A stretch of DNA of 64,000 nt from contig CANIRZ010000003.1 in the NCBI GenBank assembly GCA_947470185.1, positions 1-64,000 of the forward strand, read 5' to 3'. Positions 55,115-64,000 of this stretch are shown piece after piece (position 1 is the stretch's first letter; every line of letters starts with the position of its first letter). The notes beneath the pieces are model-generated. The model had not been told where the DNA came from. It saw only the letters and a program-made list of their open reading frames with translations, and made no database searches. The DNA comes from Sphingomonadales bacterium (GTDB lineage: Bacteria; Pseudomonadota; Alphaproteobacteria; Sphingomonadales; Sphingomonadaceae). Both the position numbers and the translations under genes were made by a program.

Positions 55115-55199
55115 ATGAGTTAGATGTTCGCGGGAGGAACATATGGAGGCGGCGGGGCATAAAGGAGAGGAGAAACGCCCCGCCACCAAGTCGTAAAGC

Positions 55200-56690
55200 T
55201 CAATAATTATAGGCACGCTCACCATGTTCGGTGATGTCGAGGCCTTCGCGTTCTGCCTCGGCATCGGGCCGCAGGCCAATGGTCTTGTCGAGGATGAAGA
55301 ACAGGACGGCAGAACCGATACCCGACCAGATCAGCGTCAGGGTGACCGCTTTAATCTGGGTGACCAACTGGCCCGCCATGTCATATTCACCAGCAACTGC
55401 CGGGAAGACGGTATAGTCGAGCCAGCCCTGACCGCCCAGGGACGGGTCGGCAACGATGGCGGTGCCGATAGCGCCGACAATCCCGCCGACGCAGTGCACG
55501 CCGAAGACGTCGAGCGTGTCGTCATATTTCAGTTTGTTCTTCACATAGGCGACGAAGACATAGCAGACGCCGGATGCGATAAAGCCGAGCAGAATGGATG
55601 TCATGGGCGCTGCAAATCCGCTGGCTGGCGTAATCGCAACCAAGCCAGCAACCGCCCCCGTAACCGCACCGAGCAATGATGGTTTGCCATGGTGGAACTG
55701 TTCAATCAGGCACCATGCAACGGCAGCAGCAGCGGTCGCGACAAAGGTGTTGATGAATGCAAGTGCGGCAAGTCCATTGGCTTCAAGGTTGGACCCAGCG
55801 TTGAAGCCGAACCAGCCCACCCACAGAAGCGAGGCACCGATCATCGTCATGGTCATTGAGTGCGGCGGTGTTGCTTCCCTGCCGTAACCGATGCGCTTTC
55901 CGATCATGATGCAGCCCACGAGGCCCGCAATGCCGGCGTTGATGTGCACCACCGTGCCGCCAGCGAAGTCAAGTGCGCCTATGCCCCATAAATATCCCAT
56001 GTCCGTTGGTGCATCGACGAGGAAGTCTGGGCCAGCCCAGTACCAGACCATGTGCGCGATCGGGAAATAGACGATCGTTAGCCAGGCCACCACAAACAGG
56101 ATTAACGGCGTGAATTTGATCCGCTCTGCAAATGCCCCAACGATCAACGCCGGCGTGATGCAGGCAAAGGTCATTTGGAACACCACAAAGGCATATTCCG
56201 GAATATAGACATTGTTCGAGAAGGTCGCCGCAACCGTGGTTGCATCAACACCCTGCAGGAACAATTTGGAGAGGCCGCCGATGAACGGCGTGCCGCTGGT
56301 AAAGGCGAGCGTGTAGCCCCAGCTAACCCAGACAAGCGCCGCGACGGACACGATCATGAACACCTGCATCAACAGGCTCAACATATTCTTTGTGCGCACA
56401 AGACCACCGTAGAACAATGCCAATGCAGGAACCGACATCAGCAGGACGAGCGCGGAGCTGATCAGCATCCAGGTCGTATCGCCTTTATCGACCATGCCAG
56501 CCATTTGTTCGACTGTCGGTGCCTTGATCGGGCCATCGGCGACCGCAGCTGTTGCTGCGACCTGCGCCACAGCAGCGCCAGCCGCCGCTACGCCATCAGC
56601 CGCTTTTTCCGCAGCCTCCTGCGCAAAAGCGGGCAAGGCGGCGAACATAGTCGCCCCCGCCGCGCCTAGAAATTTCAGTGTCTTTGACAT
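55200..56690 (-). CDS. amt: Ammonium transporter
   Basis: The 496-aa protein has a cleavable signal peptide (MSKTLKFLGAAGATMFAALPAFA) and an Ala-rich N-terminal linker, then 11 membrane helices. Amt hallmarks are DFAGGTVVHINAGIAGLVG (conserved Asp and the first pore His) and the second pore His in the C-terminal half (DVFGVHCVGGIVGAIGTAI). The C-terminal tail includes GLDITEHGERAYNY. It moves ammonium into the cell and is blocked by GlnK. It is the second gene of a glnK-amt operon (31-base gap). Confidence 0.97.
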   Translation of the reverse strand: MSKTLKFLGAAGATMFAALPAFAQEAAEKAADGVAAAGAAVAQVAATAAVADGPIKAPTVEQMAGMVDKGDTTWMLISSALVLLMSVPALALFYGGLVRTKNMLSLLMQVFMIVSVAALVWVSWGYTLAFTSGTPFIGGLSKLFLQGVDATTVAATFSNNVYIPEYAFVVFQMTFACITPALIVGAFAERIKFTPLILFVVAWLTIVYFPIAHMVWYWAGPDFLVDAPTDMGYLWGIGALDFAGGTVVHINAGIAGLVGCIMIGKRIGYGREATPPHSMTMTMIGASLLWVGWFGFNAGSNLEANGLAALAFINTFVATAAAAVAWCLIEQFHHGKPSLLGAVTGAVAGLVAITPASGFAAPMTSILLGFIASGVCYVFVAYVKNKLKYDDTLDVFGVHCVGGIVGAIGTAIVADPSLGGQGWLDYTVFPAVAGEYDMAGQLVTQIKAVTLTLIWSGIGSAVLFFILDKTIGLRPDAEAEREGLDITEHGERAYNY

Positions 56691-56721
56691 TATCTGGTTC
56701 CCCTAGCTTGATAGTATCGCG

Positions 56722-57060
56722 TCAAAGCGCGGTTTCGTTGGTGTCGCCTGTGCGGATGCGTAACGCTCCAGCAAGTTCGAATTCGAAGATTTTGCCATCG
56801 CCGATCGCGCCGGTTTCGGCTGCGTGTTGAATGGCTTCAATCACGGCAGGTGCCTGATCGGATGCGCAGGCGACCTCGATTTTCACCTTGGGCACCATGT
56901 TGGTTGCATATTCAGCCCCGCGGTAAATTTCGGTCTGACCCTTCTGCCTGCCAAAGCCTTTAACCTCAGTCACAGTCATACCCGACACACCAAGCGCGGT
57001 GAGCGCCTCGCGTACCGGGTCCAGCTTGTGCGGTTTAATAACAGCTATAATATATTTCAT
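56722..57060 (-). CDS. glnK: Nitrogen regulatory protein P-II (GlnK)
   Basis: The 112-aa P-II signal protein senses 2-oxoglutarate, ATP/ADP and glutamine status. The T-loop has the uridylylation tyrosine in GQTEIYRGAEY, and the C-terminal signature is GAIGDGKIFEFELAGALRIRTGDTNETAL. ATG at 57060 starts MKYIIAVIKPHKL; the codons upstream are leader. A sigma-54 promoter lies 33 bases upstream. Being beside amt marks it as GlnK rather than GlnB. Confidence 0.96.
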   Translation of the reverse strand: MKYIIAVIKPHKLDPVREALTALGVSGMTVTEVKGFGRQKGQTEIYRGAEYATNMVPKVKIEVACASDQAPAVIEAIQHAAETGAIGDGKIFEFELAGALRIRTGDTNETAL

Positions 57061-57092
57061 GCACACCCCCATTTGGCTTGTGCAGTGCAACA

Positions 57093-57108
57093 TGCAAACG
57101 CCGTGCCA
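57093..57108 (-). promoter_or_regulatory. Sigma-54 (RpoN) promoter of glnK-amt
   Basis: On the minus strand TGGCACGGCGTTTGCA matches the -24/-12 consensus TGGCAC-N5-TTGCA exactly. It ends 33 bases before the glnK ATG, giving a transcription start about 20 bases upstream of it. Activation by NtrC under nitrogen limitation is expected from the family. Confidence 0.85.
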
Positions 57109-57159
57109 GAAAGCAGAAAGCACGCGAAACAGGGGGTTTTAAGAATATTTCGGCGGGAA

Positions 57160-57176
57160 TGCGCGCGCAATACGCA
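57160..57176. promoter_or_regulatory. Possible NtrC-type site (TGC-N11-GCA)
   Basis: TGCGCGCGCAATACGCA fits the outline TGC-N11-GCA of NtrC sites and lies about 50-70 bases upstream of the -24 element. The inner bases match the full consensus poorly. Confidence 0.3.
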
Positions 57177-57198
57177 CATTAATTGCCTATTATTTAAT

Positions 57199-57229
57199 CA
57201 GTGATTTATCACTGCCTAATATTTAGGCA
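57199..57229. repeat. Two abutting perfect palindromes downstream of the EEP gene
   Basis: CAGTGAT-TT-ATCACTG (57199-57214) and TGCCTAA-TAT-TTAGGCA (57213-57229) share two bases. They lie between the EEP stop and the glnK promoter. They could be operators or mRNA 3' hairpins; no T-run follows. Confidence 0.5.
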
Positions 57230-57230
57230 T

Positions 57231-57935
57231 TTAACCAAATTGCAGCTCCGCCCATAAGGGTAAATGGTCCGACGCTTGCTTCGACAAGGGCGAAATATGG
57301 CAGTCAGCAGCACTGACCTTTACATCATGGCTGACGATGATGCGGTCGAGACGGGCAACGGGGCGCGAGGTATGGAAACTTTTGGGGGTGCGCACCAGCC
57401 GGTGATGGTGAAAGGCAAGCTCGCTCAGCGCGCCGCTGTCCGACCATTGGTTGAAATCCCCCATCATCACCGTTGGCATATGAAGCGGGTTGGCATCAAT
57501 CGCGGCGAGCAATGCGCGGATCTGCTTACGCCGCCATAGGCCGGATAAATCGAGATGTACGCCAATCACGCGCAACGGATGCCCATTCACCGCAAGTTCC
57601 GCCATTACCGCGCCGCGCGGCTCCAATGTGGGCATGTCGATAGGCTCGGCACGGCGGACCTCAATCCCCTTGCGCAATAATATGGCGTTGCCATGCCAGC
57701 CAATCGCCGCCGGACGAAAATTCAACGGCACGGGCACATAAGGCGTCTCGGCCTCCAACATCGCCAGCGGCAACGCGCTGACCCGCGCGCCAAAGCGGCG
57801 GTCGACCTCTTGCAGCGTGACAATGTCGGCATTGATTTCATTGAGCACGGACAGGATGCGTGCAGGGTCGCGGCGTTGATCCAACCCCACCGCTTTACGG
57901 ATATTATAGGTCGCAACCTTTACCGCGTGGCTCAT
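57231..57935 (-). CDS. Endonuclease/exonuclease/phosphatase family protein
   Basis: The 234-aa protein has the EEP fold: VATYNIRKAV near the start, DIVTLQEVDRRFG (catalytic Glu), PTVMMGDFNQWSDSG (Asp and Asn) and SDHLPLWAELQFG at the end (Asp-His). No signal peptide is obvious. The family includes DNases, sphingomyelinase-like enzymes and inositol phosphatases; the substrate cannot be told. It lies between glnK and tldD without close coupling. Confidence 0.88.
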   Translation of the reverse strand: MSHAVKVATYNIRKAVGLDQRRDPARILSVLNEINADIVTLQEVDRRFGARVSALPLAMLEAETPYVPVPLNFRPAAIGWHGNAILLRKGIEVRRAEPIDMPTLEPRGAVMAELAVNGHPLRVIGVHLDLSGLWRRKQIRALLAAIDANPLHMPTVMMGDFNQWSDSGALSELAFHHHRLVRTPKSFHTSRPVARLDRIIVSHDVKVSAADCHISPLSKQASDHLPLWAELQFG

Positions 57936-57993
57936 TTTGGCATCATGCGGTCACATCGGCCATATACGGGTTCTGGCCGAATATGTGCATAGA

Positions 57994-59421
57994 TCAGCCA
58001 GCCGTGCCACCTACGGTCAGCGCGCTGACCAAAGTGGTTGGTTGGCCAACGCCAGCCGGTACGCTTTGCCCCGCCTTGCCGCACACGCCAACGCCTTCAT
58101 CGAGCGCCATGTCGTTGCCAAGGCCGATGACCTTATTCAACGCGGTTGGGCCATCGCCAATCAAGGTTGCGCCCTTGATCGGGTCGCCAAGCTTGCCGTC
58201 CTTGACCAAATAGGCCTCGGTGCAGCTGAACACGAATTTGCCCGACACAATGTCGACTTGCCCGCCGCCAAAGCTTTTGGCGAAAATGCCGTTTTTGACG
58301 CGGCTTAAAAGTTCGGCAGGGTCGTCATTGCCGCTGCGCATAAACGTATTGGTCATGCGCGGCATTGGCGCATGGGCAAAGCTTTCGCGGCGCCCGTTTC
58401 CAGTGGGTTCGACACCCATCAGGCGCGCGTTCATGCGATCCTGCATGTACGCGCGCAAGATACCGTCTTCGATCAGGACATTTTCTTGAGTCGGCGTGCC
58501 TTCATCATCAATCGACAGCGACCCGCGCCGGTTCTGCATCGTCCCGTCATCGACAACGGTAACGCCAGGCGCGGCAACACGCTGCCCGATTTTGCCGGAG
58601 AAGGCGCTGCTGCCCTTGCGGTTAAAGTCGCCTTCAAGGCCATGGCCCACCGCCTCATGCAGCAACACACCCGGCCAGCCGGGTCCAAGCAACACCGTCA
58701 TTTCGCCAGCGGGTGCAGCGACCGAGCGCAAATTGGTCAGCGCTTGCGCCAATGCGACGTCAATCGCATGTTCCCATTCATGCTCTTCAAACAATTTGTC
58801 ATAGAGAAACCGCCCGCCAAAGCCGTAATTTCCGGTTTCGCGGCGTTCGCCATCTTGCGCGACAATGCCGACATTGAGGCGCACCAAAGGCCGCACATCG
58901 GTGGCGACAAAGCCATCGGCGCGGACGATCTCGATCACGCTCCAGCTGGCAGACAGGCTGACGCTCACTTGCGCGACGCGGGGATCACGCGCGCGGGCGG
59001 CGGCGTCGATTTGCTGGCACAACGCAACCTTCTGCGCAAAGGGCACCAGTTCAAGCGGATTGCCATCAGTGTATAAATGCCGGTTGTTCTGACGCGGTGG
59101 CGGTGCAGGCTGGTCCTTGGCAGGATCCAACAGCTTTAGCGTTTCACCAGCGCGACGGATGGCAGATTCGCTCATGTCATTGGCATGGCTGAACCCGGTC
59201 ATCTCGCCCGACACGCCGCGCAGGCCAAAACCCGACCCCGTCGAATAATCCGCCATTTTCAAGCGGCCATCGTCAAAGCCGAAACTCTCGCTCGCGCTAT
59301 ATTGCAGGTACAATTCACCATCGTCGCATGCCTTCAGCGCGTCACGCGTTATGCGCTGCGCCGCGTCAGGGTCGAGAAGGCCGGGTTGATAAAGATAGGA
59401 GCGTGGGTCTGTGTAAGTCAT
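57994..59421 (-). CDS. tldD: TldD metalloprotease
   Basis: The 475-aa protein is a PmbA/TldD-family zinc metallopeptidase subunit. The HExxxH motif is in LLHEAVGHGLEGDFNRKG, with the third ligand Cys in FVFSCTEAYLVKDG. TldD acts with TldE (PmbA) on unfolded peptides, in microcin maturation and in CcdA turnover. The partner gene is not in this window. It is divergent from tgt; the 200-base gap holds no recognisable element. Confidence 0.96.
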   Translation of the reverse strand: MTYTDPRSYLYQPGLLDPDAAQRITRDALKACDDGELYLQYSASESFGFDDGRLKMADYSTGSGFGLRGVSGEMTGFSHANDMSESAIRRAGETLKLLDPAKDQPAPPPRQNNRHLYTDGNPLELVPFAQKVALCQQIDAAARARDPRVAQVSVSLSASWSVIEIVRADGFVATDVRPLVRLNVGIVAQDGERRETGNYGFGGRFLYDKLFEEHEWEHAIDVALAQALTNLRSVAAPAGEMTVLLGPGWPGVLLHEAVGHGLEGDFNRKGSSAFSGKIGQRVAAPGVTVVDDGTMQNRRGSLSIDDEGTPTQENVLIEDGILRAYMQDRMNARLMGVEPTGNGRRESFAHAPMPRMTNTFMRSGNDDPAELLSRVKNGIFAKSFGGGQVDIVSGKFVFSCTEAYLVKDGKLGDPIKGATLIGDGPTALNKVIGLGNDMALDEGVGVCGKAGQSVPAGVGQPTTLVSALTVGGTAG

Positions 59422-59621
59422 CCGGCCTATATGGGACGGTGCGGCGGCGGTTGAAAGCCTAATCTCTCAATTTCCTATCGAACGCCGCAAGTAAAATGCT
59501 GGAACCGAAGGCGGGCAGCGCACAAACAGGGTCAACATGCCGGGGGAGGAAATTACCCGTTGCCGTTGAATAAACGCAAAGTTGGTTTTCTCAAACGCAT
59601 TACCCCCCTAAAGCCCACCAG

Positions 59622-60761
59622 ATGACGACGCGATTCCAGTTTTCGATTTCCGCCACCGATGGCAAGGCCCGCACGGGCAGCATCCAGATGTTGCGCGGCG
59701 AAATCCGCACGCCAGCGTTCATGCCCGTTGGCACCGCCGCAACCGTCAAGGCCATGCGCCCTGCCGAAGTGCGCGCAACCGGCGCCGACATCATCCTTGG
59801 AAACACCTATCACCTGATGCTGCGCCCCGGCGCGGAGCGTGTGGCGCGGCTGGGGGGCTTGCATCAATTTTCGGGATGGGACCGGCCGATCTTGACCGAC
59901 AGCGGCGGTTATCAAGTCATGAGCCTATCGGCATTGCGCAAGATCACCGAAGAGGGCGTGTCGTTCCAAAGCCATTTGGACGGGTCCAAACATATGCTGT
60001 CGCCCGAACGCTCGATGGAAATTCAGCGCTTGCTGGGCTCCGACATTGTCATGGCCTTTGACGAGTGCCCCGCCAATGGCGTCTCGCGTGATGAAGCGAT
60101 CAAGTCGATGGAGCTGTCGATGCGCTGGGCGAAGCGTTCACGCGACGGCTTTGATGCCGGCGGCGAACATGCGGAGCGCGCAGCCTTGTTCGGTATCCAG
60201 CAGGGATCATTGGACGCAGAATTGCGCAAGCGATCCGCAGATGCGCTCATCGACATTGGCTTTGACGGCTATGCCGTGGGCGGCCTTGCGGTGGGTGAAG
60301 GGCAAGAGGCGATGTTTGGTTGCCTCGATTACGCACCCGACCAATTGCCCGCCGACCGGCCACGTTATTTAATGGGGGTTGGTAAGCCCGATGATCTGGT
60401 CGGCGCGGTGGAGCGCGGTATTGATATGTTCGATTGCGTGCTGCCGACGCGGTCAGGCCGCAATGGGCAGGCGTTTACGCATCATGGCCCGATCAACATC
60501 CGCAACGCCAAATTTGCCGAGGATCAAGGGCCAATTGACGACCTTTGCTCTTGCCCCGTGTGCGCGACATGGACCCGCGCTTATGTGCATCACCTGATCC
60601 GTTCGGGTGAAATATTGGGGGCGATGCTGATGACTCAGCACAATCTGCATTATTACCAGATGCTGATGGCCGGCATGCGTGCGGCGATAGCGCAAGGGCG
60701 CTTTGCGGCTTTTGCCCAAGATTTCCGGCGGGATTATCTGTACAATAAAGACAAGGGATAA
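59622..60761 (+). CDS. tgt: tRNA-guanine (queuine) transglycosylase
   Basis: The 379-aa enzyme swaps G34 for preQ1 in GUN tRNAs (Asn, Asp, His, Tyr). The catalytic region is [39 protein letters not shown] and the [10 protein letters not shown] loop follow; the zinc cysteines are in [19 protein letters not shown]. The glnE ATG is four bases after the tgt stop, so the two form an operon with bcp. Confidence 0.96.
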   Translation: MTTRFQFSISATDGKARTGSIQMLRGEIRTPAFMPVGTAATVKAMRPAEVRATGADIILGNTYHLMLRPGAERVARLGGLHQFSGWDRPILTDSGGYQVMSLSALRKITEEGVSFQSHLDGSKHMLSPERSMEIQRLLGSDIVMAFDECPANGVSRDEAIKSMELSMRWAKRSRDGFDAGGEHAERAALFGIQQGSLDAELRKRSADALIDIGFDGYAVGGLAVGEGQEAMFGCLDYAPDQLPADRPRYLMGVGKPDDLVGAVERGIDMFDCVLPTRSGRNGQAFTHHGPINIRNAKFAEDQGPIDDLCSCPVCATWTRAYVHHLIRSGEILGAMLMTQHNLHYYQMLMAGMRAAIAQGRFAAFAQDFRRDYLYNKDKG

Positions 60762-60764
60762 AAT

Positions 60765-63449
60765 ATGGAGCGCGTCGCAGAAGCCATCGCACGCGCCCAC
60801 GCTAACAGCCCGTTTCTGGCGGGGTTGATGGACCGCAACCCAGACCTCATGCCGCTCATCCACGCAGGCGACTTTGACACAGCGCTCGCCAATGCGCTCG
60901 CCCGCCACGCCGACTCGGTCGGCACCGCATTGCGCCAGCAAAGGCAGGGCGTCGCGCTGGTCACCGCTATTGCTGACCTAGCTGGCGTCTGGGACCTGAC
61001 GCGCGTCACGCATATCCTGTCGGATTTTGCTGACCATGCACTCGACCAAGCTATAGAGGCCGCGATACAAGAACGTATGGCGGGTGCCCACAATCAAGGC
61101 TTTGCCGTCATCGCTTTGGGCAAGCATGGCGGGCGAGAGTTGAATTATTCGTCGGATATTGACCCGATATTCCTGTTTGATCCCAAAACCCTGCCCCACC
61201 GCGAAGGGGAAGACGTGGCGGAGGCTGCGGTGCGTTATGGCCGCCGCGTGATTGCGCTTTTGTCGGCGCTCGACGGCAACGGTTATGTGTTTCGCGTCGA
61301 CATGCGGCTACGCCCCTCGCCTGAGGTCAGCCCCATCGTCCTGCCCGTCGAAGCGGCCATTGGCTATTATGAATCGAGTGCGCTCGCGTGGGAACAAGCT
61401 GCCTTCATCCGCGCACGGGTAAGCTCCGGCGACCGGATGTTGGGCGCCTATTTCATGCAGGCGATTACACCCTTTATCTGGCGCAAATCACTGGATTTCG
61501 GGCAGTTGAAGAATATCACCGCGATGACGGCACAAATCCGCGATCATTATGCCAAAGGGCAGAAAATGGGCCTCGGTTTCGACCTGAAGCGGGGCCATGG
61601 CGGGATCCGCGAGTGCGAATTTTTCGCGCAAGCGCATCAGCTTATCCATGGCGGCCGCGACCCGGTTTTGCGCGTGCCGGACACCCGCGCCGCATTACAG
61701 GCGCTGGCGGCGGCTGGACCGATTAGCGCGCAAGAGGCAGAGACCCTGTCATCGGCCTACACCGATTTGCGGACATTCGAACACCGCCTGCAAATGCACA
61801 GCGACCGGCAAACGCATGAGATACCCGCCAACCGCGATACCGCCGATGCCGTGGCGCGCCTACATGGTCTGACCAATGCAGACGCGTTGATTGCCGCCAT
61901 TGCGCCAATCACGGCGCAGGTCGCGGCAATCTATGACCGGATGGTGGACGCAGGCGGCAGCGAAGGGCCGCGTATGGCGGACGAAGGCCTGCCGCTTGAG
62001 GAGCAGCTGACCGATTTGGGCTATGTTGACCCAGCCGCCGTGATGCAGCGTTTGGCCCGCTGGCGTAGCGGTAAGATTCGCGCAATCCGGAGCGAATCGG
62101 CACGCGACGCGTTTGAAACGGTGCTGCCCGCGATCATGGCGGCATTGGCGCAAGCACCGGATTCGGACCGCGCGATCGCCCGTTTCGACAATATGATTGA
62201 GGCGATGCCCAGCGCAATCAACGTCTTCCGCTTACTTGAGGCGCGCCCCGGCCTGCTACAATTGGTCGGCGATATTTTAAGCTATGCGCCCACATTGGCC
62301 GACGATTTGGGCCGTCAAAGCCGCTATCTTGATGCGCTTATAGACACCAGCGCGATGCATTTGCCCGGCGACGTGGCGGCGTTGCAGGACGCGATGCGGC
62401 GGCGGATTGGCGACGCCGATTATCAATCCACGCTCGATATTGTCCGCGATTATGTGGGCGAAAAACGCTTTGCGCTTGGCGTGCAGTTGATCGAAGGGCG
62501 CAGCGACGCCCTCGATATTGCGCGCAGCTACGCCCATTTGGCCGAAGCATCCTTGCAGACATTGACCGCAGCGACGGTCGCCGAATTTGAAAAGGCGCAT
62601 GGCAAGATTGCAGGCAGTGAGCTTATTATCTTGGCGCTCGGTAGGCTTGGCGGCGAAGCGTTGACGCATGCGTCGGACTTGGACCTCATCCTCCTGTTTA
62701 ACGGCGATCATCTGACCGAATCCGATGGACCACGCGTGCTTGGCGCCACGCAATATTTCAATCGGCTGGCGCAGCGCGTCATCGCGGCGATGTCGGTCGC
62801 GACAGCATCTGGCGCTTTATATGAAGTCGACACGCGGCTTCGGCCCTCCGGCGCGGATGGGTTGCTGTGCGCGTCGGTCAAAAGCTTTGCCCAATATCAG
62901 CGCGACGATGCCTGGACATGGGAGCATATGGCACTGACAAGGGCGCGTGTGCTGTTTGGTTCCGCCGATGCACGGCGCGCCGTCACGGAGATCGTTTGGG
63001 ATGTATTGAACACCCAGCGCGACAGCGTGCAACTAAACACAGACATCACAACAATGCGCAAGGATATGGCCGCGCACAAGCCACCCAAGGGCCCGTTGGA
63101 CGTCAAGCTGCTGCCCGGCGGATTGGTGGATATGGAGTTCATCATTCACGCGCTTCAACTGCAGACACATGCGGGTATCAAACCGCAGCTTGGCCCCGCG
63201 ATTGACGCTTTGGTGGTGGCTGGACATTTGCCAGCAGAATTTGCCAAGGCCTTTGCTTTGATGTCGCGGTTGCTGGTCATGATACGTTTGATCGCGCCCG
63301 ACTGCGCCACCCCGCCCGAGGCGGCCCAACTTCTGATTGCGCACAGCCTTGGTTTTGCAGATTGGGACGGTTTAATGAATGCGATTGGGGATTATCGCGG
63401 GCTTGTCATCGCCCAATGGCACAGCTTATTTGGTCCACGCGATTTTTGA
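60765..63449 (+). CDS. glnE: Bifunctional glutamine-synthetase adenylyltransferase/deadenylylase
   Basis: The 894-aa protein has two nucleotidyltransferase domains. The N-terminal one has GKHGGRELNYSSDIDPIFLF (GxxEL...SDxD), and the C-terminal one has GRLGGEALTHASDLDLILLF; the second glycine-motif reads GGEAL rather than GGRE. They are joined by a P-II-responsive helical linker. GlnE adenylylates GlnA when glutamine is high and reverses it when low. It fits with glnK/amt and gltBD in this window as part of nitrogen control. Confidence 0.95.
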   Translation: MERVAEAIARAHANSPFLAGLMDRNPDLMPLIHAGDFDTALANALARHADSVGTALRQQRQGVALVTAIADLAGVWDLTRVTHILSDFADHALDQAIEAAIQERMAGAHNQGFAVIALGKHGGRELNYSSDIDPIFLFDPKTLPHREGEDVAEAAVRYGRRVIALLSALDGNGYVFRVDMRLRPSPEVSPIVLPVEAAIGYYESSALAWEQAAFIRARVSSGDRMLGAYFMQAITPFIWRKSLDFGQLKNITAMTAQIRDHYAKGQKMGLGFDLKRGHGGIRECEFFAQAHQLIHGGRDPVLRVPDTRAALQALAAAGPISAQEAETLSSAYTDLRTFEHRLQMHSDRQTHEIPANRDTADAVARLHGLTNADALIAAIAPITAQVAAIYDRMVDAGGSEGPRMADEGLPLEEQLTDLGYVDPAAVMQRLARWRSGKIRAIRSESARDAFETVLPAIMAALAQAPDSDRAIARFDNMIEAMPSAINVFRLLEARPGLLQLVGDILSYAPTLADDLGRQSRYLDALIDTSAMHLPGDVAALQDAMRRRIGDADYQSTLDIVRDYVGEKRFALGVQLIEGRSDALDIARSYAHLAEASLQTLTAATVAEFEKAHGKIAGSELIILALGRLGGEALTHASDLDLILLFNGDHLTESDGPRVLGATQYFNRLAQRVIAAMSVATASGALYEVDTRLRPSGADGLLCASVKSFAQYQRDDAWTWEHMALTRARVLFGSADARRAVTEIVWDVLNTQRDSVQLNTDITTMRKDMAAHKPPKGPLDVKLLPGGLVDMEFIIHALQLQTHAGIKPQLGPAIDALVVAGHLPAEFAKAFALMSRLLVMIRLIAPDCATPPEAAQLLIAHSLGFADWDGLMNAIGDYRGLVIAQWHSLFGPRDF

Positions 63450-63462
63450 AAAGGAACGAAAT

Positions 63463-63921
63463 ATGACCGAAATAAACGACACGCTGCCCGATGTTACCGT
63501 CGCCGATAGCGCTAGCAATGCCGTCAATCTCGCTGGTTTGCAGGGACCGTTCGTGCTGTATTTTTACCCCAAAGCGGACACGCCGGGTTGCACCAATGAG
63601 GCCAAGGATTTCACAGAGCTCGCCAGCGACTTTGCCGCGCTGAATTGCCCTGTTTACGGCATGTCAAAGGACAAGCCCGCCAAGCTTGCCAAATTTGCCG
63701 CGAAATATGCGTTGAATGTTCATTTGCTGTCGGACGAAGCAAGCGACGCCACCGAACAAATGGGCGCTTGGGTGGAGAAATCCATGTACGGCAAACTCTA
63801 TATGGGCATTGACCGGTCGACATATCTGGTCGGCAAAGACGGCAAGGTTGCGCAACTGTGGCGCAAGGTGAAGGTCAAGGACCACGCAGCAGAGGTGCTG
63901 GCTGCGGCGAAGGGTTTATAA
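63463..63921 (+). CDS. bcp: Thioredoxin-dependent peroxiredoxin (Bcp/PrxQ)
   Basis: The 152-aa thiol peroxidase has peroxidatic Cys43 in PKADTPGCTNEAKDF. The E. coli Bcp resolving cysteine five residues later is absent; a Cys at 62 (ALNCPVYG) may serve in resolution, or the enzyme may be 1-Cys. It reduces hydrogen peroxide and organic peroxides. ATG 63463 has AAGGAAC upstream, 13 bases after glnE stops, so it is the last gene of tgt-glnE-bcp. Confidence 0.94.
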   Translation: MTEINDTLPDVTVADSASNAVNLAGLQGPFVLYFYPKADTPGCTNEAKDFTELASDFAALNCPVYGMSKDKPAKLAKFAAKYALNVHLLSDEASDATEQMGAWVEKSMYGKLYMGIDRSTYLVGKDGKVAQLWRKVKVKDHAAEVLAAAKGL

Positions 63922-63929
63922 GTAAGACC

Positions 63930-64000
63930 TCAGCAACCCATCCCACCGCCCGATGACAGGCCGCGGGTGATTCGGTGGCCGTGCACAGCCTGAATCCCTT
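63930..64000 (-). CDS. C-terminal end of an unidentified gene (truncated by window edge)
   Basis: On the minus strand a frame open from the window edge ends with a TGA at 63930. It encodes a short glycine-rich tail (QAVHGHRITRGLSSGGGMG, then C). I recognise no family. Convergence with bcp would be ordinary gene arrangement, but 23 codons cannot establish a gene. Confidence 0.3.
   Translation of the reverse strand, partial: GIQAVHGHRITRGLSSGGGMGC

Overview
The window is about 64 kb of ordinary, gene-dense bacterial chromosome. The protein set points to an alphaproteobacterium of the order Sphingomonadales, probably a Sphingopyxis/Sphingorhabdus-type organism. The evidence is a serine palmitoyltransferase with its own acyl carrier protein, an FzlA-type GST, a TIGR02300 protein, a bactofilin/M23 pair, alphaproteobacterial gene orders (proA-nadD-rsfS-rlmH-envC-ctpA; aroA-cmk-rpsA-ihfB), a match to the alphaproteobacterial general-stress (EcfG) promoter, and short palindromic intergenic repeats. 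Genus is inference; no rRNA lies in the window. I see no prophage, insertion sequence, CRISPR array or obvious island.

Layout. 1-1526: end of nrdA and all of nrdB. 1689-6018: small accessory genes (a putative DNA-binding protein, a small ion channel, a secreted nuclease, a DUF952 protein, a stress-type acidic protein, a TANGO2-like protein and a degenerate SRAP protein). 6060-15243: an extended sphingolipid region holding a GNAT-fold acyltransferase of the bacterial ceramide synthase type, an LptF/LptG permease pair, a DUF2141 periplasmic protein, a lipid kinase, a TAM41/Mmp37-like nucleotidyltransferase, a YoaK protein, Spt, its ACP and an SDR reductase. 15240-17644: proB, obgE and tRNA-Ala. 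17718-22995: TIGR02300, aroA-cmk-rpsA-ihfB and tRNA-Leu(UAA). 23148-32165: comM, fzlA and the overlapping tamA-tamB-lipoprotein operon. 32383-36796: nucleoside transporter, CDF exporter, tRNA-Leu(CAG), an NDUFA9-like protein and uppP. 36957-42922: gltD-gltB. 43074-47599: hydroxylase, DUF885 peptidase, a secreted unknown, coq7 and dsbB. 47670-53061: ctpA, envC-like, rlmH, rsfS, nadD, proA. 53351-54947: M23 peptidase and bactofilin. 55200-57230: glnK-amt behind a sigma-54 promoter. 57231-64000: EEP phosphatase, tldD, tgt-glnE-bcp and the end of an unknown gene.

How the genes work together. Two themes stand out. First, envelope biogenesis: ceramide synthesis and probable headgroup phosphorylation, LptFG-type extraction, TamAB, UppP, bactofilin with its M23 partner, an EnvC-like activator, CtpA and FzlA. 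Second, nitrogen assimilation: GlnK, Amt, GlnE and GltBD in three separate loci. The most interesting part is 6.0-15.2 kb, where probable de novo ceramide synthesis genes surround genes whose families act on phospholipids (a DAG-kinase-like and a TAM41-like protein) and on LPS transport (LptF/G). In this setting these may be dedicated to sphingolipid headgroup synthesis and export.
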